The notes below the pieces were generated by a model, which was not told the origin of the DNA, ran no database searches, and saw only the letters and a list, made by a program, of their open reading frames with translations. Source: Ottelia alismoides (taxonomy: Eukaryota; Streptophyta; Magnoliopsida; Alismatales; Hydrocharitaceae). From it: 64,000 nucleotides of DNA. Both the position numbers and the translations under genes were made by a program. Positions within the stretch are counted from its first letter, which is position 1, and each line of letters starts with the position of its first letter. Location of the stretch: contig JAZKJV010011400.1 in NCBI GenBank assembly GCA_037367405.1, forward strand, positions 620,001 through 684,000, in the 5' to 3' direction. Below, piece by piece: positions 45,569 through 56,000 of the stretch.

Positions 45569-47084
45569 CAATCGCCTTCGCCAATCCTTCTTCGGTGGCG
45601 CTGATGGCTTCGGCGGCGGGGGGCCAGTTGGCGGCGGCCAGGTGGCTGCTGATGGCTGGGCTGAGACTGATCGGCCGCACATGTTGCCGCTGCTGCGGCG
45701 TCAGCAGACTGACCAGCGTTTTGCCAATCAGCGGACTAGTAACCGTAACGTATTGCACTTCATCTCGCTCAAGGGCCTGCATCAGATAAGGCGATAAACT
45801 CTCAACTGGCACCGAACGATACACCGTGACGCGGTCGACCTGCGCGCCGGCTCGCTCGAGCCCAACTTGCAGCGTATCAGCAGCCTGGTCCGCTTGAGGC
45901 AAAAGCCAGCGCTGCCCACTGGCCAGGTGCCGATCGACGATGGCTGCCACCAGATGCTCGGCATTAAACGTACCTTGCGGCACTACGTCAGTTCGCAAGC
46001 CACGCGTTGCCAGATACTCGGCAGTTTTTTCGCCCACGCACGCGATGGCCACACCCGCCAGCACTCGGCAATCCCAACCGCAGCCAGCGATACGATCCAG
46101 CACAGCATCGACCGCGTTGCGACTGGTGAAGGCAATGCCTCGATACTCCCCGGCCTGCAGGCGACCAATGGCCTCATCGAGTAAACGCAGATCGTCCGGC
46201 GGTTGAATCGTAGTGACCGGTTCATCAAACACCTCGGCTCCCAGTTCTCGCAAGCGTTCGGCCAGGCGGGCATTTTGGTCGGCGGGCCGCGTCAACCAAA
46301 TGCCCGCCCCGCGCAGTGGCAAAGCATCCAACCAGTTAAAGCTCTCGCCCAACGTGGCCACCGCACCAATAATGACAATCACCGGCGGCCGAAGTTTACT
46401 GGCCGGTGTCAATTGATCAGCCACATCTTTTAGCGAGCAGCGTATCACCCGCTGATCGCGCCAGGTGCAGCGACGGACGATCGCGGCCGGCGTATTGGCA
46501 GGCTTGCCATGAGCAATCAGTTGTCGGCTCCACTGACCGGCCGTGGTCACGCCCATATAAAAGACCAGCGTCCCGGGAAAGCGGGCCAGGGCCTCCCAAT
46601 CCAGTTCCTGAGCCACGTCGTTCTGCTGCTGGCCGGTCACAAAGGCGACCGCCGACGCATGATCTCGGTGCGTAATCGGAATGCCTACATAACTGGCAGC
46701 GGCCAGGGCCGCCGTGATCCCCGGGACTACTTCGAAGGGAATTTCGGCTTGTACAAGCGCGTTCAACTCCTCGGCCGTGCGCGCAAAAACAGCCGGGTCA
46801 CCGCCTTTGAGCCGCACGACTTGATGGCCTTGAAGAGCCAGTTCCACCAGGTGCTGGTTGATCTCAGCCTGCGACCAAAGCGGTCCGCTACCATGTTTGC
46901 CTACACAAACCTGCCTGGCTCGACCGGCCAGGCGAAGCAGGGTAGGGTTGGCCAGCCCGTCATAGAGCACCACATCGGCCTGGGAGAGGCACTGAGCCCC
47001 ACGAACGGTGATCAGCCCGGGGTCACCCGGCCCAGCGCCTACCAGGAAAACTTTACCTATTTTGGTGTTTGAAGGGTCGCTCAT
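45546..47084 (-). CDS. cobA-hemD: Uroporphyrinogen-III C-methyltransferase / uroporphyrinogen-III synthase fusion
   Basis: A protein of 512 residues with the start MSDPSNTKIGK; the open frame further upstream has no family-like sequence and overlaps the rpsT promoter side. The N-terminal ~250 residues are the SAM-dependent methyltransferase (GAGPGDPGLITVRG, VVRLKGGDP and PGITAALAAASYVGIPITHRDHA), which makes precorrin-2 for siroheme or cobalamin. From about 258 the HemD domain follows (GIWLTRPADQNARLAERLREL, IAFTSRNAVDAV and VTVTSPLIGKTL), which closes the tetrapyrrole ring. The fusion is known in several bacterial groups. The last codons (SLKFEV) come from a heptamer array. It is divergent from rpsT with a 120-base gap. 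Confidence 0.9.
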   Translation of the reverse strand: MSDPSNTKIGKVFLVGAGPGDPGLITVRGAQCLSQADVVLYDGLANPTLLRLAGRARQVCVGKHGSGPLWSQAEINQHLVELALQGHQVVRLKGGDPAVFARTAEELNALVQAEIPFEVVPGITAALAAASYVGIPITHRDHASAVAFVTGQQQNDVAQELDWEALARFPGTLVFYMGVTTAGQWSRQLIAHGKPANTPAAIVRRCTWRDQRVIRCSLKDVADQLTPASKLRPPVIVIIGAVATLGESFNWLDALPLRGAGIWLTRPADQNARLAERLRELGAEVFDEPVTTIQPPDDLRLLDEAIGRLQAGEYRGIAFTSRNAVDAVLDRIAGCGWDCRVLAGVAIACVGEKTAEYLATRGLRTDVVPQGTFNAEHLVAAIVDRHLASGQRWLLPQADQAADTLQVGLERAGAQVDRVTVYRSVPVESLSPYLMQALERDEVQYVTVTSPLIGKTLVSLLTPQQRQHVRPISLSPAISSHLAAANWPPAAEAISATEEGLAKAIESLKFEV

Positions 47085-47204
47085 CGCCCGGTTTGGAAAA
47101 GGTGACTGGACAGAAACCGGCCGTTGCGGCATGATATGGGGCTTCCAAAATCGATCGCTCTTACAGATATCCTTTGAGAGTACCAAGTCTACGAGATTGT
47201 TCCG

Positions 47205-47477
47205 ATGCCTAATACCACGAGTGCTAAAAAGCGACTCCGTCAAAGCCTGATTCGTCGTGACCGTAACCGTGCTGCCAAGAGCCAACTGCGTGGCGCGCTA
47301 CGTAAGACTCGTGAAGCAGTAGCCGCTGGTCAGCTAGAAGCAGCCCAAAGCCTGGTCAATTCCACCAAGCGTTTGCTGGATAAAGTTGCCGCCAAGGGCA
47401 TCATCCATCCCAACAAAGCTTCGCGTCTGAAGAGCCGCTTGGCGCACCTGATCGTCAAAGCCAAGAAGCCTGCCTAA
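47205..47477 (+). CDS. rpsT: 30S ribosomal protein S20
   Basis: A protein of 90 residues with the S20 pattern of three long basic helices: MPNTTSAKKRLRQSL start, the N-x-x-A-K-S-Q-L-R segment, TREAVAAGQ, and the conserved KGIIHPNKASRLKSRLA end. Length and charge are normal. It binds 16S rRNA early in small-subunit assembly. A palindromic-element fragment starts a few bases after its stop and may act as its terminator. Confidence 0.95.
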   Translation: MPNTTSAKKRLRQSLIRRDRNRAAKSQLRGALRKTREAVAAGQLEAAQSLVNSTKRLLDKVAAKGIIHPNKASRLKSRLAHLIVKAKKPA

Positions 47478-47481
47478 CGAG

Positions 47482-47596
47482 TAGCCACCATCGCCAGATG
47501 GCGGACTCGCTAGATTACGCTCTTCTCCGTAGGCACCATCGCCAGATGGTGGACGCACTAACTTACGCCTTCCACCGCTTGGCAGCGGTGGCTACG
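47482..47596. repeat. Rearranged fragments of the 143-bp palindromic element after rpsT
   Basis: Two overlapping pieces with GCCACCATCGCCAGATGG and then GCACCATCGCCAGATGGTGG ... CCACCGCTTGGCAGCGGTGGCTAC. Both keep the inner hairpins but neither has the TGGACAG end. The stop codon of rpsT sits in the sequence CTAA directly before it, as at other insertion points. Confidence 0.65.
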
Positions 47597-47699
47597 GTGC
47601 GCGGGTTATTGTCTGAGGATAGACGCTCTACATTCGCTCTGATTGCTGCTATGCTAATCTGGATTGGCCAGCCAGATTGCCCGAAGAGTGTTCGCAGCG

Positions 47700-48293
47700 A
47701 TGGGAAACGAGCAGTCAGAACAGGACCCGTTTGAACCGCCACAGCTCCAGCCGCACCTGCGCGTTGGCCACTCCCAACCGCTCAAGCCGAGCCATCCCAC
47801 ACTGTTGGCTCCAGCGACTGAATGGGATCCGATTGCCCTGTTTGTTGCCTTGTACGATGAACAGGCTCGCGACAAACTGTTTGGCAATGGACCGGTTGAA
47901 AAGATCTATTCGGTGCCGAGGAACTTCGATCTGGCCACCTTGTTTGTGGTCTCTACTGTCTTCGCTTTTTTATTTGCGTTGCTGGGTTATCTTCAAGTCA
48001 CGTCGTTGGCCAAGCTGAGCTTGTGCTTGGGCATCAGCGCTATTGGAACGTCTCAAGCAGTGCTGTATGGCGGCAGGGCTCCGAGATTATCTTCCGTGCT
48101 CAGTGGCACCATGGTGATGATTCTGCTGACCTTACTATTCTTGACTAACGATCGCGACCTGGGAGATAGCTTGCCCATCGTGGCATTCTTCTTTGGCCCC
48201 TTTGCAGGTTACCTGGTGGGCACTGTGGTCGGCGGAGTCTTTTTGATCACGGACCATGTTCGACAAAACTGGCCCAGTGGCATGCGCATGTAG
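47700..48293 (+). CDS. Hypothetical membrane protein
   Basis: A protein of 197 residues. The first ~75 are soluble (Pro/Gln-rich, with PIALFVALYDEQARDKLFG); three or four membrane spans follow between about 82 and 180 (LATLFVVSTVFAFLFALLGY and later LVGTVVGGVFLIT). The ATG (MGNEQSEQ) is preferred to an upstream in-frame TTG. It converges with the DUF4129 gene. I do not recognise a family. Confidence 0.65.
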   Translation: MGNEQSEQDPFEPPQLQPHLRVGHSQPLKPSHPTLLAPATEWDPIALFVALYDEQARDKLFGNGPVEKIYSVPRNFDLATLFVVSTVFAFLFALLGYLQVTSLAKLSLCLGISAIGTSQAVLYGGRAPRLSSVLSGTMVMILLTLLFLTNDRDLGDSLPIVAFFFGPFAGYLVGTVVGGVFLITDHVRQNWPSGMRM

Positions 48294-48310
48294 AGATGCG
48301 CTTGAAAGCT

Positions 48311-50443
48311 TTATCGGCGCGGGGCGGGATGGCGTTCGAGTGTTCGCCACAGTTCTTCCAGCGGCCCCAAATCATGGGGCGTCGGTTTCCAACTGGCAAA
48401 CATCAAACGGTCAAGCATCGAAGCGGCTTGCAGCGGCAAGCCTTCTAGCTGAGGCAAGCGGGCCACAAGTGTTTTGGCAAACTCGTCAGCCGTCTGCTCC
48501 GGCTTGCGAGCCACGCCGTATTCGGCGGCCCAAGCTTCCAAAGCCACAAAGGTATGCTCGACCACGCGCGCCGCTGACCAGCCTTTGAGATTCTGACGAA
48601 AAGGATTGGCCAGGCTGACGAAGGCCAGCGACTGTGCCGCGTTTGCCCGCGGCTCGGAGTCAGCAACCGCCACCGTCGGCGCTTTGGCTTGCCTGCCAAG
48701 CAGCAGATTCAACAAGCCCACCAGGTCGCGCCACAGTCGCAATATCTCGGCCGGATGCGTCACGGCATAAATCAACACAACGGCTGCCAGGATCACAATC
48801 AAGAGCCACTTGAACCAATCGCCAAGACCTTGAAACGATTGCGACAAGTTAGTTGCCAGTTGCTTGGAGGCTTGAGACAAACTATCGCCAGCCCGCAGCG
48901 GCTTGTCTGCCCCTTGAGCAGCAGACCCCGAAGCATCCTGAGCAGCGTCATCCCTCCGATCCGCCGCCTTCTGCTGCGGCTGGTTACCCTGACCTGGCTC
49001 ACGCTCGTTCCGCTGACCAGCGCGCTGTTCATTCGCTGGCTGGCCATTTGCATTTTGATCATTTGCATTCTGATCATTTGCATTTTGATCATTTGCATTC
49101 TGATCATTCTCGTTTGGGTTACGCGAGTTTTGGTCACCTGTTTTTTGAGATCTTGGTGGCTGCTGATTGGCAGATTGGCTTTTGGCAGATGACTGCCGAT
49201 CGGAACCTTTATTGGCACCGTTCGATTGACTACTGGATGACTTATCGCTCGATGACTTATCACTCGATGAATTATCGCTCGATTGATTGCTCGATGAATT
49301 ATCGCTCGATTGATTGCTCGATGAATTATCGCTCGATGATTGATTGCTCGATGATTGATTACTCGATGACTTATTGCTCGATGACTTATCACTCGATGAT
49401 TGATTACCTGATGATTGATTACTCGATGATGATTCCGCCGAGGACTGGTCGCTTGTTTGATCGGCTGGCTGCTGGTCTTTGGGCTGGTGCGGTTCAGAAT
49501 CGCTTGGGGACTGCGACTGCGATGCGCCGGCTTGACCTTCCTGGCCGTCGTTACCCCAAGCCATCCGTGAGCTTTGCAAGCCGTCGGGCGACTTAAACTC
49601 GATCGGTATACCGGCGATCCGTACGGCTCGGCCGGGGAGCGGCAGCAGCAACGACAAGAGCAAGACACCGATGATGATGCCAGCACCAGTCACGAGCCAG
49701 CGAGCCGTCATATCGCCAGGCATGCTAGTGCCACGCTGACGCAGATACCTGCGCAGTCCCAATAGCGACGTAGTCATCAACAGTGCCAGCGCGCAGCCCA
49801 GGTAACTGGCCAATAGCCAGAACGCCAGCCAGCGTTGACGTTCGTCGGGTATGACCAGTTGTCCCAAGCCAAACAAGGGGAAGGCGATCAGGGCAAAATA
49901 CAACACCCACACACCGGGATTATGCCGCGCCTTCTTCAGCAGCTTGCCACTGTTCGCGGCAGCATTGGGGGCGGACTTGGTTACGGCCGCGGTCGCTTGA
50001 CCTTTGGCCGCATCGCCCAACGTCTGCAACAGACCGCCTTGCAGGCTCTCGCGATCTTCTTCCAGCAGGGTGCAATCGTAGGTGATCCGATCGGCCAGAT
50101 ACCAACACAACACCAGCAAGCCGACATTGGCAAGGCCGCTCAGGGCGGCCCATTCTCCAGACAAAGTGACAAAGCGAAACATGGCCAAGACAGCGACCAA
50201 GGCCAGCGGCGCAGCGAACAGGGCAGCATGCATGCGGCCGCTCTCGATGGCGATGCGGGCAATTAACACCGTGGCCACGGTATACAACCCCAAGATGTAC
50301 ATCAGTCGCACATCGTAATCACCACGATAAAACGCAATGACCAGGAAGAAGACCAGCGATCCGATCATGCCAATGATCATCGCCGGCGCAAGCGCCGCAG
50401 CTAAGGCATCAAAGGCCGTCGAGCGTTGTTTCTCTGCTGGCAT
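48311..50443 (-). CDS. Multi-span membrane protein with Ser/Asn repeat region and DUF4129 C-terminus
   Basis: A protein of 710 residues. Residues 1-275 contain seven or more membrane spans. A highly repetitive hydrophilic region (SSSNQ, SSSDK and NANDQ units; the last arises from a 15-bp tandem repeat) then separates a final span near residue 555. The C-terminal ~110 residues match DUF4129 (AARVVEHTFVALEAWAAEYGV ... ASMLDRLMFASWKPTP), the domain often found at the end of transglutaminase-like membrane proteins. Here no transglutaminase core is present. It lies 54 bases downstream of the M48 peptidase gene on the same strand. Confidence 0.8.
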   Translation of the reverse strand: MPAEKQRSTAFDALAAALAPAMIIGMIGSLVFFLVIAFYRGDYDVRLMYILGLYTVATVLIARIAIESGRMHAALFAAPLALVAVLAMFRFVTLSGEWAALSGLANVGLLVLCWYLADRITYDCTLLEEDRESLQGGLLQTLGDAAKGQATAAVTKSAPNAAANSGKLLKKARHNPGVWVLYFALIAFPLFGLGQLVIPDERQRWLAFWLLASYLGCALALLMTTSLLGLRRYLRQRGTSMPGDMTARWLVTGAGIIIGVLLLSLLLPLPGRAVRIAGIPIEFKSPDGLQSSRMAWGNDGQEGQAGASQSQSPSDSEPHQPKDQQPADQTSDQSSAESSSSNQSSGNQSSSDKSSSNKSSSNQSSSNQSSSDNSSSNQSSDNSSSNQSSDNSSSDKSSSDKSSSSQSNGANKGSDRQSSAKSQSANQQPPRSQKTGDQNSRNPNENDQNANDQNANDQNANDQNANGQPANEQRAGQRNEREPGQGNQPQQKAADRRDDAAQDASGSAAQGADKPLRAGDSLSQASKQLATNLSQSFQGLGDWFKWLLIVILAAVVLIYAVTHPAEILRLWRDLVGLLNLLLGRQAKAPTVAVADSEPRANAAQSLAFVSLANPFRQNLKGWSAARVVEHTFVALEAWAAEYGVARKPEQTADEFAKTLVARLPQLEGLPLQAASMLDRLMFASWKPTPHDLGPLEELWRTLERHPAPRR

Positions 50444-50497
50444 GAAAGTTCATTGGCCTCACAGCGGCGCGCAGCCGCTTGGAATCCCGCGCGTCGG

Positions 50498-51424
50498 CTA
50501 GTCGAGTCTTTTTTGGCTGCTCGGTATGCGCTCAGCCAGGTTCTTGCGACCGATGACCAGATCCGCCGGCACTTGGGCAGCCTGATCAAACTTCTTCAGA
50601 ACTTCTTGAGCTCGCTGACCAGCGTTGGGGTGCGAGCGCACGAAGCTAGGTAGCATATTAGTCCAAGCGGCCTGCTGATTCTGCCTTGAATTCCACCGCG
50701 CCAGCAATCTGGCCAATTGACGGGCATCGTACCCGGCGGCCAGCATCCAAGTGACGGCATCGCTATCGGCCTGCGCTTCGTACTCCGGTCGAAACGGCTT
50801 GAACATGGTGGCCATCCATTGCATGGCCGCCTGCGGATTATTCCACTGGGGCTGGGTCTTCGATTGCTTCAGCGGCAACAATTGATGCCCACGGTCCAAG
50901 TGCGATAGCTCGTGGCCAATGACGCCCACCAATTCGGCTTCGGATTCAACGTCATCCAGCAAGCCTTGCGTAAAGATCAAGTGGCCACCAGGCACCGAAT
51001 AGGCATCGATCTCTGGCGTTTTGACCAAGGCGACGTCGATCTGACGATAACGGTCCGCATTGACCATATGCGGCTGGAGATCTTTCACCAGCGCCCTCAG
51101 GTACTCCACATCTTCGCCTGTGCGCACGATCTCGATCTTGCGAGAACTGAGCGACGCTTCGTAGTTCTTGAGCACCTGGCTACCGAATTGGGTTTCGTCG
51201 CGCGGACTGACTTTGATCTTTTCCAGCCGCGCCATCTGCTCGGGCGTCAGCTCGCTGAATATGCCCGGCACAAACTGCTCTGCCTGCTTGGCAAACGTTT
51301 CGGACATTCGCTGCATCTGCTGCGCGAACTCGGGAGGCACTTGAGCCCAGCAGGGGGCCACTAGCCCAACGGCCACCCAAGCGACCAACCAGCTCAGCAG
51401 ACGGCATCCTGACAAGAACCGCAT
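50498..51424 (-). CDS. Secreted M48-family metallopeptidase
   Basis: A protein of 308 residues with signal peptide MRFLSGCRLLSWLVAWVAVGLVAPCWAQ. The zinc-binding HELSH motif is at 171-175 within VGVIGHELSHLDRGH; the third ligand region EYEAQADSDAVTWM follows 40 residues later. The preceding INAYSVPGGHLIFTQGLLD-like segment (AYSVPGGHLIFTQGL) is typical of the BepA/LoiP group, which acts in outer-membrane protein quality control. It probably works in the periplasm. It lies upstream of the DUF4129 membrane protein. Confidence 0.9.
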   Translation of the reverse strand: MRFLSGCRLLSWLVAWVAVGLVAPCWAQVPPEFAQQMQRMSETFAKQAEQFVPGIFSELTPEQMARLEKIKVSPRDETQFGSQVLKNYEASLSSRKIEIVRTGEDVEYLRALVKDLQPHMVNADRYRQIDVALVKTPEIDAYSVPGGHLIFTQGLLDDVESEAELVGVIGHELSHLDRGHQLLPLKQSKTQPQWNNPQAAMQWMATMFKPFRPEYEAQADSDAVTWMLAAGYDARQLARLLARWNSRQNQQAAWTNMLPSFVRSHPNAGQRAQEVLKKFDQAAQVPADLVIGRKNLAERIPSSQKRLD

Positions 51425-51669
51425 TCGAAGCTACTCCAGACAATGAGCTAGCACGGACGATCGGCCGCACTCCAGGGGACGAGAGCCTCTATTCTACAAC
51501 AGACAGCCGCCGCAGCCCAGGATTATAGCCAGATTCGCACCTGCGGGGGTTTCGCAGATTCGATGCAACTGGCGGTTGATCTGGGCGCGGCCACTCGAAA
51601 TTTGTACCCTTGCTCGACGCCTGAAGAAGGCAGGTTTGCTAGCAATCTTGGAGTTGGTCCGATGATTAG

Positions 51670-51811
51670 TTGTACAGCGCCACTTGGTACCCCGAGCGAT
51701 TTCGCTGGATGCAGTATTCGTAGCCACCGCTACCAGGCGGTGGAAAGCGTTAACATTCGCGTCCACCGCGTGGCGAGGATGGCCACCCGGCTTGCCAAAT
51801 GGCGTCGTCAA
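51670..51811. repeat. Diverged complete copy of the palindromic element (142 bp)
   Basis: It opens TTGTACAGCGCCACTTGG after TTAG and closes CCAAATGGCGTCGTCAA, so the ends still pair at most positions. Inside are CTGGATGCAGTATTCGTAG and the GGCGGTGGAAAGCG / CCACCGCGTGGCGAGG hairpins of copy A. It carries no insertion. It lies 21 bases before the secreted-protein gene and may contain or block its promoter. Confidence 0.75.
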
Positions 51812-51832
51812 ATTGGCCACAGAACTTGGACA

Positions 51833-52666
51833 ATGGCCCTACAAATTAGCCTTTGGTTGAGTATCACGATGAGTTCAACACTGGTTCTGGCTCAAGCCAC
51901 CCCGACTCAGTCCACCGCGTCGATTCGCGCATCGGCCACCGCTTTTCGCGTCGACACCGACATCTTCCTGGACGTCAAAAACGCCAAGCCGGATCGGCAG
52001 ACGCTGACACTGTTCAAAGATGGCGTCTACTATGACTTTCCGATGGATGACGAAAAGCAATCGATCACCATGATGGATCCGCTGGGTGGGCGCATCGTCT
52101 TGCTCAACGCCTCGCGTCAAGTCAAAACCAACTTCTCAACCGATAACCTGGCCGCCCATATCGACAAGGTCGCCAGCGAAGTAGAAAAGACCAGCAGCAA
52201 CAAAGAACTGGTCAAGATCATCACAGCCTCCAAGCTGGTGGCATACGATTCAGAGAACAATATCCTGCGCGTCGGCGATGATTCGCTGACCTATGAAGCC
52301 ACGATGCAAACGGCCCGCGATGCGTCGATGGCTCAGCAGTTTGCCGAGTTCGCCGACTTGTCAGCCAAGCTGAACTCGATCATGCCCCGGCCATTCCCGC
52401 CTTTTGCCCGCTTGGAATTGAACCGCCAGATTGCCACGCGCGGCGCACTGCCTGACACTATTCAGCGCACTACCAAACACAACGGCCATACCTTTGTCGT
52501 CAAGACCAAGCTGCTGGTTATCGCCAGTCTCTCCAGCGACGACGAAGCCAAGATCCGCATGGTGGGTAGCTTGCTGCAAACATGCAAAGAAGTGTCGCAA
52601 GCCGATTTTCTGAGCCCACAAATCGCCCAAACGCCAACCACTCCCGGCAGCCGCGTGCGAAAGTAA
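51833..52666 (+). CDS. Secreted hypothetical protein
   Basis: A protein of 277 residues. The signal peptide MALQISLWLSITMSSTLVLAQ is followed by a mostly beta and helical domain with TDIFLDVKNAKPDRQTLTLFKDGVYYDF. This is a form seen in planctomycete exported proteins but not in any family I can name. The frame remains open upstream, but that part is the palindromic repeat. An R2 repeat begins three bases after the stop. Confidence 0.65.
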   Translation: MALQISLWLSITMSSTLVLAQATPTQSTASIRASATAFRVDTDIFLDVKNAKPDRQTLTLFKDGVYYDFPMDDEKQSITMMDPLGGRIVLLNASRQVKTNFSTDNLAAHIDKVASEVEKTSSNKELVKIITASKLVAYDSENNILRVGDDSLTYEATMQTARDASMAQQFAEFADLSAKLNSIMPRPFPPFARLELNRQIATRGALPDTIQRTTKHNGHTFVVKTKLLVIASLSSDDEAKIRMVGSLLQTCKEVSQADFLSPQIAQTPTTPGSRVRK

Positions 52667-52668
52667 AG

Positions 52669-52876
52669 CGTCTGTCCTCAGACGCTGGGAGGGCGAGGCT
52701 ACTGCCGAGCCTTCACTCTGCGCTACCAACCAAGATTCATCGGAATACTCGGCCAGCACCAACATCCCCTGCGGACACGCGTCTGCGTTCCGCCATGATT
52801 CAAACCTAAACTCCAATGGGACCGCCTTCGCGCTCGCGGCTCTCAGCTCGGTTGGAACCTCGCCCTCCCATGCCGT
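52669..52876. repeat. R2 intergenic repeat, copy 2
   Basis: It begins with the hairpin AGCGTCTGTCCTCAGACGCT, then GGGAGGGCGAGGCTACTGCCGAGCC and further blocks shared with 41484-42080. A related hairpin with a different loop (AGCGTCTGTGCTCAGACGCT) follows the BatA-like gene at 56163. The hairpin directly after a stop codon suggests a terminator-like role, though no T-run follows. No gene is seen up to 53000. Confidence 0.7.
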
Positions 52877-53000
52877 GACGTGGACGCAGCTTCGCCCCAA
52901 CGCGCAGGCCTGGCAGTCTTGCAAATGCCTGCATTCTCGGTCAGGATAACGGCTGGTTTCTGGGTGCGGTCAAATCCCCTGGCAGGTGTGGCGGGTTGAA

Positions 53001-56000
53001 ATGGGAAACATTGCGTTTTCATTTGAGTATCCCTGGATGCTCCTGCTCCTGTTGGTGCTGCCTGTCATCTGGCTCAGCAGTTATGATTCGCTGAGCGGTT
53101 TGGGCATGGGGCGCCGGCTCGCTGCGCTGGCCTTTCGTTCAGTTCTGCTGACCATGTTGATCTTGGCGCTGGCCGGGGTGCAGTGGGTTTGGAAGAGCGA
53201 CAAACTGACGGTCATCTATCTGTTGGACCAGAGCGATAGTATTGCCCGCGCTAAACGCGACCTGATGCTCAACTATGCCATCGAGTCGGTTCGGCAGTTC
53301 CGCAACGATAGTCGCGACGACCGCTCGGGGTTGATCGTCTTTGGTCGCGAAGCGGCCATCGAGTTCCCACCGTTTCACGATGACTTGCCAGCCGTCAAAG
53401 GCATCGAGAGCTACCTGGGACGCACCGATGCCACCAACTTGGAAGCCGCCTTGAAACTGGCTCAGGCTTCCTTCCCCGAAGACTCCGCTAAACGTGTGGT
53501 CGTGATCACCGATGGTGTCGAAACACTTGGCTCGGCAGCCGTGACTGTCAAACGTATGGCCGAAGATGGTATCGGCATCGACGTCGTGCCGATCGACCTG
53601 GCAGCCAAGTCCGAGATCCTGGTTGAAAAAGTGGATCTACCTACCGATATTCGCCAAGGTCAACCGTTTGAAACCAAAGTTGTCGTGCAGCGTTATCAGG
53701 AAGGAGACCAGTCCAACCCGGTGGAAGGCACACTGCGCATCACGCGCAACGTCGGCCCCCGCGAAGAACTGCTGCACGAGAGCACTCAGGTGCTGGATAA
53801 GGATGTCAACGTCTTTCCGATCAGCGATGTGATCGATCAACCGGCCGGGTATACCTACCGCGCGGAGTTTGTGCCTAAAGATGCGATGAACGATGCGCTG
53901 CAGCAGAACAATCGCGCGGATGCCTTTACCTTTGTGCGCGGCAAAGGCCGCGTTCTGCTGATCGAAGATTGGAACGCGCCGGGCGAGTACTCGCTGCTCA
54001 TCGAAGCTCTGCGTCGCGGCGACATCGAAGTCGATGTACAGACCAGCGATCAACTTTACTCGTCGATGGCCGAACTGCAGGCGTATGACTGTGTGATTCT
54101 GGCAGGCGTGCCACGCAGCAGCGGAGAAACAGCCGACAGCATTTCCAGCTTCTCCGACGAGCAAATCGAAATGCTGGTGCGAAACTGCGAGACCTTCGGC
54201 AGCGGGATCTTGATGCTAGGTGGTCCTAATGCATTCGGGGCGGGTGGCTGGGCCAATACGGAACTGGAAAAGGCCATGCCGGTCGACTTTCAGATCAAGA
54301 ACACCAAGGTCGACGCCGTCGGCGCGCTGGCCATGATCCTGCACGCTTCCGAAATTGGGCAAGGCAACTACTGGCAAAAGCGTATTGCCCGCGCTGCCAT
54401 GGAGCGGCTGGGGCCGATGGACTTTGTTGGCGTCATGCAATACGGCAACTTGGGTGATCAATGGTTGTGGGGCGATACTAACGGCATGATCCGCGTCGGG
54501 CCCAATCGCCAGGCTATTATCGGACGACTCAACCGCATGCAACCGGGCGATATGCCGGACTTCGAACCCGCCATGCGCCGCGTGCTCAATTCACTGGTCG
54601 CTACGCCTGCTTCGGTGAAACATACGATCATCATCAGCGATGGGGACCCCACCGACCCGACGACCGGCGTCATCAATGGCTTCAAGAACGCGCAAATCAA
54701 GATCAGCACCGTGGCTGTCGGTTCTCACGGACCGGCCACCAGTGCTCGACTGAAGAACATTGCTTTGGCCACCGGTGGCAATTACTACGAAGCAGTCAAT
54801 GCGGCTGCGTTGCCGCGCATCTTCATTCGCGAAGCCATGCGTGTCTCGCGCCCACTGGTCTTTGAACCCGAGGGTGGCGTACAACCGCAAATCACTTATC
54901 CGCATGAAATCGTCCAAGGCTTGTCGCGCGAACTGCCGCCGCTAAAGGGTTTTGTACTGACGACCACCAAATCCAGCTCGCTGGTCCAGGTACCGATCCA
55001 AGCCAACAAACCTTCCGAGCCTGAGAATCAAACCATTCTGGCCACCTGGCAATTCGGAGCTGGCAAGACCGCCGTCTTCACCAGCGATGTCGGCAAACGC
55101 TGGGCTGGTACTTGGGCCGAGTGGCCCGGTTATGACCAGTTCTTCACCCAACTGGTGCGCGTGATCATGCGACCTAGCAAGAACGACGCCAAGTTCTCAG
55201 TGGCTGCCAGCTACAGTGAAGGCAAGATCGAAGTGGTGGTCAACGCGCTCAATCAAAAGGATGAGTTCCTCAACTTCCTCGACATGGCTGCGGTGGTCGT
55301 GGGTCCAGATCTGAAGCCGCAACCGGTGGTGATGCGTCAAGCCGCTCCGGGACGTTACATAGGCTCGATCGAAACTGATAACGCCGGTAGTTATTTGCTG
55401 AACGTTATCCCTGGTCCCAACATGGCTCCGCTGACCACGGGTGTTTCGGTGCCGTTCTCGGACGAATACCGCATTCGCCAAACAAATATGAACGTGCTCA
55501 AACAGATTGCCGCCACCGAACCCAAAGGCGGCCAGGCAGGCCAGATCACGGCACCGCTGGACCCGCAATCGATGAAGGACGTGCTGGGACTGAATACCTA
55601 TCGACCAGGTCTACCTCAAGCTCGCAGCTTGCAAGACATCTGGCCCTGGTGTGTACTGCTGGGTGCGATTTGTTTGTTCTCCGACATCTTCGTGCGCCGC
55701 GTCGCGCTCGATTACAGTTACCCAATCAAATGGCTGGTGGCTCAAACCCGACCCAAAGTCAAAGCGGAAGATGTGGCGCGTCAACAAAGTCTCGAGCGAC
55801 TGCGCGGTCGCAAGACCGCCGTCAATGAAGAGCTCGACCAGCAGCGCGCGGCTACCCGCTTTGAAAGCGAAGGGCCAGTCGACGTCGAAACGCTGACCGA
55901 AGCTCAAGCCAGTCGCCCCAAACCCGTTACGTCTACTCAATCGGCTCAGAGCTTAAGCGAAGAAAAGAAAGACGAAGGCTATACCTCGCGTCTGCTTGCC

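Noticed and set aside
47085..47285. Upstream extension of cobA-hemD
   Set aside because: It would overlap the start of rpsT on the other strand and has no methyltransferase-like sequence; MSDPSNTKIGK fits the family start.
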